A stretch of DNA of 64,000 bases from Danxiaibacter flavus (GTDB taxonomy: Bacteria; Bacteroidota; Bacteroidia; Chitinophagales; Chitinophagaceae). Positions 1 to 9,200 of this stretch are shown one piece after another (positions within the stretch are counted from its first letter, which is position 1; each line of letters begins with the position of its first letter). The notes below the pieces were generated by a model. That model had not been told where the DNA came from. It did not search any database and saw only the letters and a program-made list of their open reading frames with translations. Made by a program: the position numbers and the translations under genes. Location: positions 1,182,883-1,246,882 of the forward strand of contig NZ_JAULBC010000002.1 in the NCBI RefSeq assembly GCF_041060425.1. The letters run 5' to 3'.

Positions 1-1
1 T

Positions 2-832
2 GCACTTGTAATTTTTATTGTAACCGGCGTGCTTTTATTTTTCGCACTGGGTTTGATGTACCTGTTATACCTGCAAAAGAAAAAGCTGTTGAGGCGGCTG
101 GAAATAAATACCATCCACAAGGAAGAAATCAATAAGCAACTGGCCGAATCCAACCATATTAAAAACCAGCTTTTCTCTATCCTTGCTCACGATCTCCGCG
201 ATCCCCTCGCCAATACGTTGCATTTAATCAAAACCCTGAAAACCAGTGATGTTTCGGAAAGCGATTTTAAGTTAATGACCAACCATTTGGAAAATGATCT
301 GACATACAATAACGAGCTATTGCAAAATATGCTCAACTGGGCCAAGAGCCAGATGGAAGGTATCGTTCTTTACCGCAAAAAAATTGACCTGCAGCAGATT
401 GTAAATGAAAATATTGCACTATTTAACACGCTGGCATCCAAAAAGAATCTTACCGTATCCAACCTTATTCCGGCTGACACATTTATCTATGCAGATGAAA
501 ACATTCTTCGCCTGGCATTGCGTAATACGATCAGCAACGCTATTAAATTTTCCTTCGAAAACCAGGAGATAAGGCTTTTTACTACAAATAACTGCGAAGG
601 TTATGTCACACTTAAGGTGCAGGACAGCGGTGCCGGCATCTCTGAGCAGCGGTTAGCTACAATATTTACCGGACAGATAAAATCTACCCGCGGCACACAA
701 AAAGAAAAGGGCGCCGGCCTCGGGCTGCTGATCACAAAAGAAATGATGGATTATATGGAAACACCGTTATGGATTGAAAGTACCGAAGGTGAAGGAACTG
801 ACGTATTTATGAAACTGAAACAGGTTGTATAG
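2..832 (+). CDS. Sensor histidine kinase, C-terminal part (5' end outside window)
   Basis: The reading frame is open to the left edge, so the start codon lies outside the window; the GTG at 29 is probably internal. What remains begins with a hydrophobic membrane segment followed by a basic, coiled-coil-like linker. The HisKA domain has its phospho-acceptor His in the motif ILAHDLRDPL. The HATPase_c domain follows, with an N box (NTISNAIKF), a G1 box (DSGAGIS) and a G2 box (GAGLGLLITKEMM). In Bacteroidetes such kinases often carry N-terminal TPR sensor repeats, but that part cannot be seen here. The gene should autophosphorylate and pass phosphate to an unidentified response regulator. It ends about 160 bases before maeB and is probably not co-transcribed with it. 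Confidence 0.9.
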   Translation, partial: ALVIFIVTGVLLFFALGLMYLLYLQKKKLLRRLEINTIHKEEINKQLAESNHIKNQLFSILAHDLRDPLANTLHLIKTLKTSDVSESDFKLMTNHLENDLTYNNELLQNMLNWAKSQMEGIVLYRKKIDLQQIVNENIALFNTLASKKNLTVSNLIPADTFIYADENILRLALRNTISNAIKFSFENQEIRLFTTNNCEGYVTLKVQDSGAGISEQRLATIFTGQIKSTRGTQKEKGAGLGLLITKEMMDYMETPLWIESTEGEGTDVFMKLKQVV

Positions 833-894
833 ACCAATAACTACCGGGAACAGCCGCTTCGAACATCTGTTAGTTTTCTTTGTTGATTAAGTTG

Positions 895-901
895 TACTTT
901 G
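895..901 (+). promoter_or_regulatory. Candidate -7 element upstream of maeB
   Basis: TACTTTG is one base shorter than the Bacteroidetes -7 consensus TAnnTTTG. It is followed by a leader of about 90 bases before the maeB start. No good -33 TTG was found at the right distance, so this is a weak call. Confidence 0.3.
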
Positions 902-995
902 CACCCCCGGAAGAATGTGAAAAACACTTATTGGCGACCATTAGGAGCGGGCAAAGTGAGCGCAGGACTTCCTCTTTTTAATATAAAAATCCTGT

Positions 996-3332
996 ATGGT
1001 TAAGAAGCTTATTAAAGCAGAAGCACTTGAATATCATGCATCCGGTAAGCCCGGCAAAATAGAAGTAATACCTACCAAAGAAGCAAAAACACAAAGGGAC
1101 CTCTCGTTAGCGTATAGCCCGGGAGTTGCGGAACCCTGTAAAGAAATTCACCAAAATACCGAAGACGTATATAAATACACAGCCAAAGGCAATCTTGTTG
1201 CAGTAATCAGTAATGGCACCGCCGTGCTGGGGCTGGGAGATATTGGAGCCGAGGCCAGCAAACCTGTGATGGAAGGAAAGGGCGTACTGTTTAAAATATT
1301 CGCAGATATTGATGTTTTCGACATAGAGATCAATGAAAAAGATCCTAAGAAAATGGTGGAGATCATCAAAGCGCTTGAACCAACATTCGGAGGCATTAAT
1401 CTTGAAGACATTAAAGCTCCAGAGTGTTTTTATATAGAACAAACTTTACGTGAACAGCTGAATATACCTGTTATGCACGATGATCAGCATGGTACTGCGA
1501 TCATCAGCGGCTCAGCATTATTAAATGCACTTGAACTTCAAAAAAAGAAGATAGATAAGGTAAAACTGGTTGTAAACGGCGCAGGTGCCGCAGCCATGGC
1601 CTGCGCACAGTTATATGTGGCATTGGGCGCACGTTACGAGAATTTTACATTGTTTGACAAAGATGGTGTACTGCACAAAGGAAGGACCGATCTTGATGAA
1701 ACAAAGCAAAAGTTCGCAGTGAATGATAGTAATCTTACACTTGCTGACGCAATGAAAGGAGCCGATGTATTCCTGGGTTTGAGTGTTGGCAACGTGGTGA
1801 GTCAGGATATGATTAAAGGCATGGCCAAAAATCCGATCGTTTTCGCCATGGCCAACCCCGATCCTGAGATAAGTTATGAGGACGCGGTTGCTTCACGCAG
1901 TGATATCATTATGGCTACAGGACGTTCAGATTATCCTAACCAGGTAAATAACGTACTGGGATTTCCTTATATATTCCGCGGAGCCTTGGATGTAAGAGCA
2001 AGACGAATCAATGAACAGATGAAACTCGCTGCAGTTCATGCCCTGGCAGAACTGGCAAAAAAACCGGTGCCGGATATTGTGAACATGGCTTACAATCAAA
2101 GGAACATGGTGTTCGGTCCGGAATATATTATTCCGAAGCCTCTTGATCCGCGATTACTTGAAACGGTGGCTCCCGCTGTGGCAAAAGCTGCCATAGAAAC
2201 AGGTGTAGCGCAAAAACTGATTGAAGACTGGGATACTTATAAACTTGAACTGAACAAGCGTCTTGGCCTGGATAACCAGATCATGCGCGTGCTTGGCAAT
2301 AAGGCCAAAAAAGATCCGAAACGAGTGGTGTTTGCAGAAGCTGATAACCTGAAGATCTTAAAGGCAGCAAGTATCATATATGAAGACGGTATTGGCTATC
2401 CTATCTTATTGGGTAAGGCAGACAAGATCCGCCAAATTGCAGTTGAAAACCATATAGATCTTTCTGACTTCCCTATCATAGATCCGCAGAGCGAAGAAAT
2501 GGAACACAAACTCGCACACTTTAGCGAACTGTTCTTCAAAAAGCGCCAGCGCAAGGGCCTCAATTATTACGAAAGCAAGAAGCGTATGCGTGAGCGCAAC
2601 CATTTTGGTTGTATGATGGTTGAAACTGGTGAGGCGGACGCAATGATCTCTGGTCTTACCAAGAACTATGCGGAAACGATAAGACCTGCATTGCAATGTA
2701 TTGGTACAGCAGACGGCGTAAAAAAGATAGCGGGCATGTATTTGATGCTGACAAAAAAAGGGCCTCTTTTCTTAGCCGATACAACGGTTAATTTCAATCC
2801 TACTGCAGAAGAGCTGGCTGAAATTACATTGATGACGGCGCAGGAAGTCAGAAACTTTAATCTCGTTCCCCGTATTGCCATGCTCAGTTATAGTAACTTC
2901 GGCAGCAGTGATTCTCCTGAAGCAAAACTGGTAGCAGAAGCAACGCGTATTGTTAAGGAACGTGATCCATCGCTGATCGTTGACGGAGAAATGCAGGCAT
3001 GGCTCGCATTCGATCATAAGGTAATGAAAGATAATTATCCATTCAGCAGCCTGGTGAATGAAGATGTAAATACATTAATCTTTCCTAATCTTGCAGCCGG
3101 AAACGTTGCGTACAATTTATTGGAAGACGTTGGAGGTGCAGATGCCATCGGGCCGGTATTGCTTGGTTTGAAGAAGCCGGTACACATATTACAGTTAGGC
3201 AGTTCAGTGCGGAGTATCGTAAATATGGCTATTATTGCTGTTACGGATGCGCAGATGAGGTGTAATATTGACACCAAAAAAGCCATTCAGGATACACCCT
3301 GGTGGAAACGTTTAAAGAAAAACAAAAAATAA
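996..3332 (+). CDS. maeB: NADP-dependent malic enzyme fused to a phosphotransacetylase-like domain
   Basis: Oxidative decarboxylation of malate to pyruvate with NADP, a cytosolic anaplerotic and NADPH-supplying reaction. The 778-residue length matches the MaeB class. Residues 1 to about 420 are the malic enzyme half, with the substrate-site region SLAYSPGVAEPC near residue 40 and a Rossmann glycine motif (NGAGAAAMACA) near 195. Residues from about 430 to 760 form a phosphate acetyl/butyryl-transferase domain. In characterised MaeB proteins this domain is regulatory rather than catalytic and senses acetyl-CoA; that role is inferred here. The ATG at 996 gives the normal N-terminus. The MlaE-like permease starts 9 bases after the stop, so the two are probably co-transcribed. 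Confidence 0.96.
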   Translation: MVKKLIKAEALEYHASGKPGKIEVIPTKEAKTQRDLSLAYSPGVAEPCKEIHQNTEDVYKYTAKGNLVAVISNGTAVLGLGDIGAEASKPVMEGKGVLFKIFADIDVFDIEINEKDPKKMVEIIKALEPTFGGINLEDIKAPECFYIEQTLREQLNIPVMHDDQHGTAIISGSALLNALELQKKKIDKVKLVVNGAGAAAMACAQLYVALGARYENFTLFDKDGVLHKGRTDLDETKQKFAVNDSNLTLADAMKGADVFLGLSVGNVVSQDMIKGMAKNPIVFAMANPDPEISYEDAVASRSDIIMATGRSDYPNQVNNVLGFPYIFRGALDVRARRINEQMKLAAVHALAELAKKPVPDIVNMAYNQRNMVFGPEYIIPKPLDPRLLETVAPAVAKAAIETGVAQKLIEDWDTYKLELNKRLGLDNQIMRVLGNKAKKDPKRVVFAEADNLKILKAASIIYEDGIGYPILLGKADKIRQIAVENHIDLSDFPIIDPQSEEMEHKLAHFSELFFKKRQRKGLNYYESKKRMRERNHFGCMMVETGEADAMISGLTKNYAETIRPALQCIGTADGVKKIAGMYLMLTKKGPLFLADTTVNFNPTAEELAEITLMTAQEVRNFNLVPRIAMLSYSNFGSSDSPEAKLVAEATRIVKERDPSLIVDGEMQAWLAFDHKVMKDNYPFSSLVNEDVNTLIFPNLAAGNVAYNLLEDVGGADAIGPVLLGLKKPVHILQLGSSVRSIVNMAIIAVTDAQMRCNIDTKKAIQDTPWWKRLKKNKK

Positions 3333-3341
3333 CAAGCCGAT

Positions 3342-4085
3342 ATGATTGGAAGATTTCTGAGCCATTTAGGGAGATATCTTTTAATGCTGAGAAGCATGTT
3401 TACGAGGCCGGAGAATAGCAAAATGTATTGGAAAGAGTTCATGCATCAATGCTCAGAAATTGGTGTAGGCGCGTTACCAATTGTTGTGATCATTTCTTTG
3501 TTCCTTGGTGCGGTAACCACAGTACAAACAGCTTATCAGCTGGTAAGCCCGTTAGTACCCAAAGCGACCATTGCACAAATCGTAAGAGACAGCGTTATTC
3601 TTGAGTTGTCCCCCACGGTTGTGAGCATTGTACTTGCCGGTGTAATTGGCAGTAAAATAGCCAGTGAGCTGGGTAATATGCGTATCAGTGAACAGATTGA
3701 TGCGTTGGAAATAATGGGCATTAATTCCCGTAGCTACTTAATCGCGCCCAAAATACTGGGTTCACTACTGGTGATTCCAGCCCTTATTATTATCTCCGCA
3801 GTACTCTCCATTTGGGGCGGTCGTGTTGCAGGATCAATGACAGGTATTCTCGCTAATGATATATATGATATGGGCCTTCGCCAAAACCTGAATACATATA
3901 ACATCACAGTAGGTCTGTATAAGGCATACGCATTTGCTTTTATCATCAGTAGTATTTCTGCTTATTACGGCTTCCATGTAAAAGGAGGTTCGTTAGAGAT
4001 TGGACGGTCAAGTACAACCGCAGTGGTTGTGAGCTGTATTTTGATCTTGTTTGCGGATTACCTGATTGCAGCGTTGCTGTTGTAA
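3342..4085 (+). CDS. MlaE-type ABC transporter permease (lipid transport)
   Basis: A 247-residue integral membrane protein of the MlaE/YrbE permease family, which moves phospholipids or related lipids between inner and outer membranes together with an MlaF-type ATPase and an MCE (MlaD) protein. It has the usual hydrophobic segments and the conserved cytoplasmic stretch around SELGNMRISEQIDALEIMG that couples to the ATPase. The start at 3342 follows maeB by only 9 bases. A matching ATPase gene lies about 9.5 kb away on the opposite strand (13630-14409) instead of next door. No MCE-domain protein is seen in the window. Confidence 0.9.
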   Translation: MIGRFLSHLGRYLLMLRSMFTRPENSKMYWKEFMHQCSEIGVGALPIVVIISLFLGAVTTVQTAYQLVSPLVPKATIAQIVRDSVILELSPTVVSIVLAGVIGSKIASELGNMRISEQIDALEIMGINSRSYLIAPKILGSLLVIPALIIISAVLSIWGGRVAGSMTGILANDIYDMGLRQNLNTYNITVGLYKAYAFAFIISSISAYYGFHVKGGSLEIGRSSTTAVVVSCILILFADYLIAALLL

Positions 4086-4125
4086 TTCGCATAATTAAAT
4101 TATTGCAAATACATTTTAGTTGCAA

Positions 4126-4147
4126 AAGGGCCATCGGAATGGCCCTT
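4126..4147 (+). terminator. Probable terminator of the maeB-mlaE unit
   Basis: A 9-bp perfect stem (AAGGGCCAT / ATGGCCCTT) with a CGGA loop lies about 40 bases after the permease stop. The downstream tract is CTGCTTTTAG, so the T-run is short. Confidence 0.55.
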
Positions 4148-4244
4148 CTGCTTTTAGCCCACAGTAAACTATACTTCTTCCATTCCGTATTTCCAATTCG
4201 CTGTTCCAATCAAACTAACCAGGCGCCACAAACATTTTATCAGG

Positions 4245-4392
4245 TGAAATCCCGAAGAGATGGAATTATTATAGCATTCAAATGATGGAATTATAAAACC
4301 CGAAGGGGTGACATCCGAAAATGTCACCCCTTCGCGGTTTTATAGACTGGACAATTTTTTTTCTATAATAATTTCATCCCTTCGGGATTTTA
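4245..4392. repeat. Nested palindromic repeat element (two inverted arm pairs)
   Basis: The outer arms are 4245-4274 and 4363-4392. They are near-perfect inverted copies containing ATCCCGAAG/CTTCGGGAT and the AATTATTATAG end. The inner arms, 4293-4314 and 4321-4343, are inverted copies containing CGAAGGGGTGACAT with a 6-base loop and a single-base difference. Both pairs share a CCGAAG core. There is no coding potential. It resembles an interspersed palindromic or MITE-like noncoding repeat; copy number in the genome cannot be seen here. Confidence 0.8.
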
Positions 4393-4459
4393 TGAAAGCT
4401 TTCCGGGTACGAATCTCTTCTATACCAGCTTTAAATAATTATCTCACAAATCAAAACAT

Positions 4460-4535
4460 TTTCAATTCTCCCTTTTCAATTATCAATTTGACTCAATCCA
4501 TTTTCAATTATCCCTTTTCCATTGTCAATTCAATG
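4460..4535. repeat. Heptad-word array (TCAATTN words)
   Basis: A run of 7-base words related to TCAATTA, TCAATTT and TCAATTC, interrupted by TCCCTTT-type words. It overlaps the left end of the inverted-repeat element at 4521-4777. Confidence 0.6.
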
Positions 4536-4777
4536 TCGTTTAGTTAAGCCGGCATCGTCAACTTTGGGAGATGTCTCCTATCGTCGACATGACGATCCGG
4601 GCTTATCAGAAAAAGTAATCACAACAGCACTGGTAACAAGTACATGATAATGTTCCAGTCTTGAACCGCATCGTCACCTCGACGACAGGAGAGGTCTCTT
4701 GAATATTGATCTGATCGTGATACTTTATGCGTGTTAAATACTACAAACTCTTAACTCAGCGACATTGAATTGTCAAT
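4521..4777. repeat. MITE-like element with terminal and internal inverted repeats
   Basis: The terminal arms 4521-4548 and 4750-4777 are inverted copies matching at 25 of 28 positions (core CAATGTCG / CGACATTG). A second inverted pair lies inside at 4568-4596 and 4670-4698, matching at about 24 of 29 positions and containing GTCGACGA-type sequence and GGAGA..TCTC. No ORF of note is present. The four-arm layout suggests a folded noncoding element. Together with the preceding element it fills the 4086-4784 gap between the permease and the beta-barrel gene. Confidence 0.65.
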
Positions 4778-4784
4778 TGAAAAA

Positions 4785-5411
4785 TCATCGCATCGGAAAA
4801 TGCACGCCCGCATGAATGCCCAATGAATTCAGGTTATCGTACCCATTCTTTGAATACGGCACATAGTTGTAATTAACGCCCAACTGAAACCCTGACCGGC
4901 TCCACTTGCTAAAGGGAATTTGAACACCGGCTCCGGCCTGCGCCATAAAACTAACCGAGTTTTGTGCGCTGCCGAATTCGCCAAGATACTGACTAAAGAA
5001 GATCATATTGATACCAGCTGCAAAAGACACATAAGGTTGTATCATCGCCTTCTTATCTCCCATTGGATTAAACATCACCTTACCAAGTAATGGCACAGTT
5101 TGTATAGAATTACTCAGGACCGCTGATATATCCTGACCATCGCTATGATATACTGTGCGCGGGTATTTCTGATAATAGTCCTGGAATCCTGTATAAATAC
5201 CTAAATCAATCTTATCATTCAGTACGTACTTGAGTCCACCTGCAAAACCACGTGCAGAGCCGTTGCTGATAACATTATTTTTAAAGCCTCCAAGCGGAAG
5301 GCTGTAATTATAATTCAGCTCCAGTTTAACCTCTCCCTGTTGTGCACGGGCAAAAGAAAAAATAAACAGTAGCGGCAAATATATAATTGATGTTTTCAAC
5401 ACACTTTTCAT
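4785..5411 (-). CDS. Secreted outer-membrane beta-barrel family protein
   Basis: A 208-residue protein with a clear N-terminal signal peptide (hydrophobic segment followed by FARAQQG). The mature part has alternating strands and glycine turns, as in small Bacteroidetes outer-membrane beta-barrel proteins of the PorT/OmpW-like type, and ends in a strand GIHAGVHFPMR. Its function is unknown; it probably sits in the outer membrane. It starts 14 bases after the stop of the DUF4136 lipoprotein gene on the same strand, so the two are likely co-transcribed. Exact family assignment is uncertain. Confidence 0.75.
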   Translation of the reverse strand: MKSVLKTSIIYLPLLFIFSFARAQQGEVKLELNYNYSLPLGGFKNNVISNGSARGFAGGLKYVLNDKIDLGIYTGFQDYYQKYPRTVYHSDGQDISAVLSNSIQTVPLLGKVMFNPMGDKKAMIQPYVSFAAGINMIFFSQYLGEFGSAQNSVSFMAQAGAGVQIPFSKWSRSGFQLGVNYNYVPYSKNGYDNLNSLGIHAGVHFPMR

Positions 5412-5425
5412 GATACAGATTTTGA

Positions 5426-6061
5426 CTATTTATGTAAATAAGCTGACTGGTCAAATAATGCTTTCACCTGGCTATCGGCAGTGGCTTCATTAAAAATCCC
5501 GGAGCCTCTTATTAACCCATTCCAGATCAGTTGAATTTTATCTTTGTTGGTCGCTACATTTTTCAGGTCAAGCAGATCGATGGACAAAGCACCTTCAGTA
5601 ATGGAATAAACGGAATATGCATAGAACGGCATACCATAACCAAAGCCGCCGTATCCCCAATAATAAGGGTCCCAGTATCCGCCATAATAACTCCAGTAAT
5701 CGGGGTAGCTCATAACTCCCGTGCTGGTTTGATAAATTCTTGAGACGTTAATGCCCAGGTCGGGCTTCTGACCTTTCTCTACCAATGTATAGCCTGCCTG
5801 CTTCATGTATTTCGTCACGGCATTAAGATAGGCCTGATCAACAGCGTTGAGACTTTTATAAGCATCGCCGTTATCGATAACTCCGACAGAATCTGAGATA
5901 CTGAATGTAGTATAGCTGTTAAAGTTTACGGCGGAGTCACGATTGGTTATATAAATCCGCGACTCCTCATTTGTAAGATTGTTTAATGGCTCTTTGGTGC
6001 AACCGGTAATAAACAGAGCTGCGAGAACTACAGCAGAGAACAGTGACATTATTTTTCTCAT
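5426..6061 (-). CDS. DUF4136-type lipoprotein
   Basis: A 211-residue protein with a lipoprotein signal peptide (lipobox around FITGCTKE, Cys near residue 21). The mature part fits the DUF4136 family: a beta-rich start (FNSYTTFSISDSV), a long helix with YMKQAGYTLVEKGQKPDLGINVS, and a Tyr/Gly/Trp-rich loop (SYYGGYWDPYYWGYGGFGYG) before the last strands. Family members are membrane-anchored envelope proteins of unknown function. It lies upstream of the beta-barrel gene with a 14-base gap. Confidence 0.85.
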   Translation of the reverse strand: MRKIMSLFSAVVLAALFITGCTKEPLNNLTNEESRIYITNRDSAVNFNSYTTFSISDSVGVIDNGDAYKSLNAVDQAYLNAVTKYMKQAGYTLVEKGQKPDLGINVSRIYQTSTGVMSYPDYWSYYGGYWDPYYWGYGGFGYGMPFYAYSVYSITEGALSIDLLDLKNVATNKDKIQLIWNGLIRGSGIFNEATADSQVKALFDQSAYLHK

Positions 6062-6296
6062 GTTCTTAATATTTCGCGTTAACGAGAATCAACATGCATA
6101 AGAACGAAAAATATGCCTGCGCGTTTGTTGTAGCAATCAGTTTTATAAATACTTTATAAGAGTTGTTAAACTCAGGCAAAAGTGCCGGCTATAAACAATT
6201 TAAATAGAATCATTTCCGTTAAAAGTCACGTTAGAATTCTCCGGGTTTTGATTTTTTATTTTTGCATTTTTACTTTTCGCTCTCGACTATCACATC

Positions 6297-9200
6297 CTAT
6301 CTTATCAACACCACCGTTCCCCTATAAGTAAAAATTTCCCCCGTAGCGCATACAATTTCAGCAGCATACACATAAGTACCTGTAGGTAATGGCAGATTAT
6401 TACGTGTTCCATCCCAACCGCCAAATTTATCATCCAGGGTAAAGTTGTTCCTTTCAAACACCACAGTGCCCCAGCGCTCGTAAATCACCAGGTGCTTAAT
6501 AAGCTTAATGCCCTTACCGCGCACATTAAAGCGATCGTTAAGATTGTCGTTATTAGGTGTAAAGCTGGTAGGAAAAAGCACCAGCCCTTCGTTACAAATA
6601 ACTTTGATGTTTACCGTATCTTTCGCAGAACAGCCGTATTGTGTGGATACAGTAACTACATAGGAACTCGCAAGATTGGGTGATGCTGCTGGCGCAGAAC
6701 AATTATTGCAAGAAAGATATTGCGAAGGCTGCCATTGCCATTTAACTACATCATTGCTTGTACTTGTCTGCAACACAACAGATGAACCCGCAACGAGTGA
6801 TAAATCAGGAATAGTTGTTACCGTTGGCAGCGGTTCTACTTTAAGCTGAACATCCGCCTTATCTTCAAGGCAATTCATTTCATCGTGACCAGTTACAGTA
6901 TAGACGCCTGATTGATCTGTTTTTACGATCGGATCTGCACTTGTAAAAGAACTAAGTCCTGTTCCAGTCCAGGTATAATTGTTGGCACCTGTAACATGTA
7001 GTTGAATACTATCTCCGTTGCATACATGTACTTCAGGCATTGTAGTTATCTTAAACGGCTGAACTACTTTCACCGTGATGGAATCAGTGGAGGTACATCC
7101 AAAATTATTTGTAACATCAACCGTGTATTGTGTATTTGTTGTTGGAGTAACAACCGGCGATGCGTTTAAAACATCTGTCAATCCCGCCGCAGCATGCCAG
7201 TTATAGATTATTCCATCATGCGCATTTAGCTGAATGCTTCCTCCTAAACAAATAGCAGGCTGAGCCGGCAGAAGATTCACCACAGGATTTGCATGCACAT
7301 CTAATAATGCGGACGTGGTATCCAGGCAACCTTCATTATTTACCACAAGCAAAACATTATATGCACGAGGTTCATTAAATAATTGCTTATCCGGGTTTTG
7401 CAAAGCTGAATGAGAACTGTTATCAAAATCCCATTCCCAGGTTACTTTGTCCATACCAGGAATATCCGAAGTAAATGTTCCATATTCTCCTTTACACAAA
7501 TCTGACGGACCGGCTATTGTACCGTGCACACGGGATTTAACGGAAACAATTTTGGTATTCTCAGCCTCACATCCAAAAGGAGAAACTGCTTTTACAGTTA
7601 CAATATAGTCACCAACATCGTTATACTGAAAGTAAGGCGATTCAAGCGTTGAATTATCAGCAGCCGATTGTGTTCCAAACTGCCAACTGTATTGCAATTC
7701 CTGTTGCATTTCATTTTTAGCAATACTATATATTTCAGGCTGGAAGGAGGCAATGCCATTCACACAAATAACAGGAGGCTTTGTTTCAATAGCAATATGC
7801 AAGGTATCGATCACTATCTTCTGATCCAGGAAATAAGAAAATGAACAACCTTCATTATTTTTTACAATCAATGCTGGTGTGTACACTCCCGGTGACAAAT
7901 ACTTGTGTTTTGCAGAAGTTTCCTGAGCATCCTGCAATGTGCCGTCACCAAAATCCCAGGTAAACTGCGTAGTATTTTCCGCTTGCGCACTTAGTGTTAT
8001 TTCTTCTGCACGACAACCATATAATTTATCAGCGGATAACGTAGCATAAGGACCGTTAATGGTAATATAATCAAAGCTTGAATCAACAAGCCCATAATCA
8101 TAATATCCATAAATGGTTACCTTATACTTGCCCGGTTTCTGGTATGTGTGGCTCGCAAAATTCAGGTTATCGGCCGTACTGCCATCTCCAAAATCCCATG
8201 ACACTTTAGGTGTGTTTGCCGAAGTATTGGAAAAGCTTGCCAACACAGGTGGACAACCGCTATTGTTGATATTGGTGGTAGTGTAGGTAAAAGAAAGATT
8301 TATGTTCTTTACAAAGACAACCGATTTTGCGGTGTCCGCGCAATTGTATAGCGCGTTGGATGCAATTAACACAACAGTGTCTGCTCCCGGCTTGCTATAA
8401 GTATGATAACCGTTATAATCATTTGAAGAAGTTCCGTCTCCGTAGTGCCATGTATAATTCGCATTGTAATAATCCCCCAAACTATAATTATTAAAGTAGA
8501 CGTACGTGTCCGGAGAAACAGGATTTTGAGAAATGCTAAAATTGGCTTTGGGACCAACCACATTTACAGACTCATTTAAATATCCTTCACTCGTGCAACC
8601 ATTCTTATCCGTTATTTTAAGATAAGGTGAATAATACCCGGGATTATTATACTTATGCTTAACCGCGCCAGCTTTGAATGTTGTGATCTGCTCACCGTCT
8701 CCGAAGGTCCACTCCCATTTACTGATGGTAATGTTGTTCTTAATTTTCGACAGATCATTAAACTGCACTTCGTTCTTAAAACAAACGTTATTTTGTGCAA
8801 CACTGAAGCCGGCAGTAGGACCACTGATTTTTACGGCGGCGAAATCCGTTGTGTCCTCACATCCAAAGTAATAAGATGAAGTAATGACCCTGAATCCGGA
8901 TTTGTCCGAATCAAACCTTGACGCCAGCAAACGGATCGGGAAATAAGAATAATAATCCTTGTAACTAACAGCTCCGGAGAACATTGTACCATCGCTGTAT
9001 TCAATTTTTTGAAAAGCGTATTCGTTATAGTTATTAGCGTTAACTGCATGAGGGTTATCTTCCAATCCATCAACATTTATAGAAACAGTATCGTTGGCAC
9101 AAAAAGAAGACCGGTCAAGCGTCAATGTTGGTTTTTGTTTTTTTAATACATAAACAATCGTCGTATCAGTCATTGTACAAGTGCCATTCGTAGTAGTTAG

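Noticed and set aside
951..976. Possible short hairpin or riboswitch in the maeB leader
   Set aside because: The stretch with AGGAGCGGGCAAAGTGAGCG has no convincing stem or known riboswitch core.
4103..4547. Two small plus-strand ORFs in the gap after the permease
   Set aside because: They lie across the terminator and palindromic repeats, and the peptides have repeat-derived composition.
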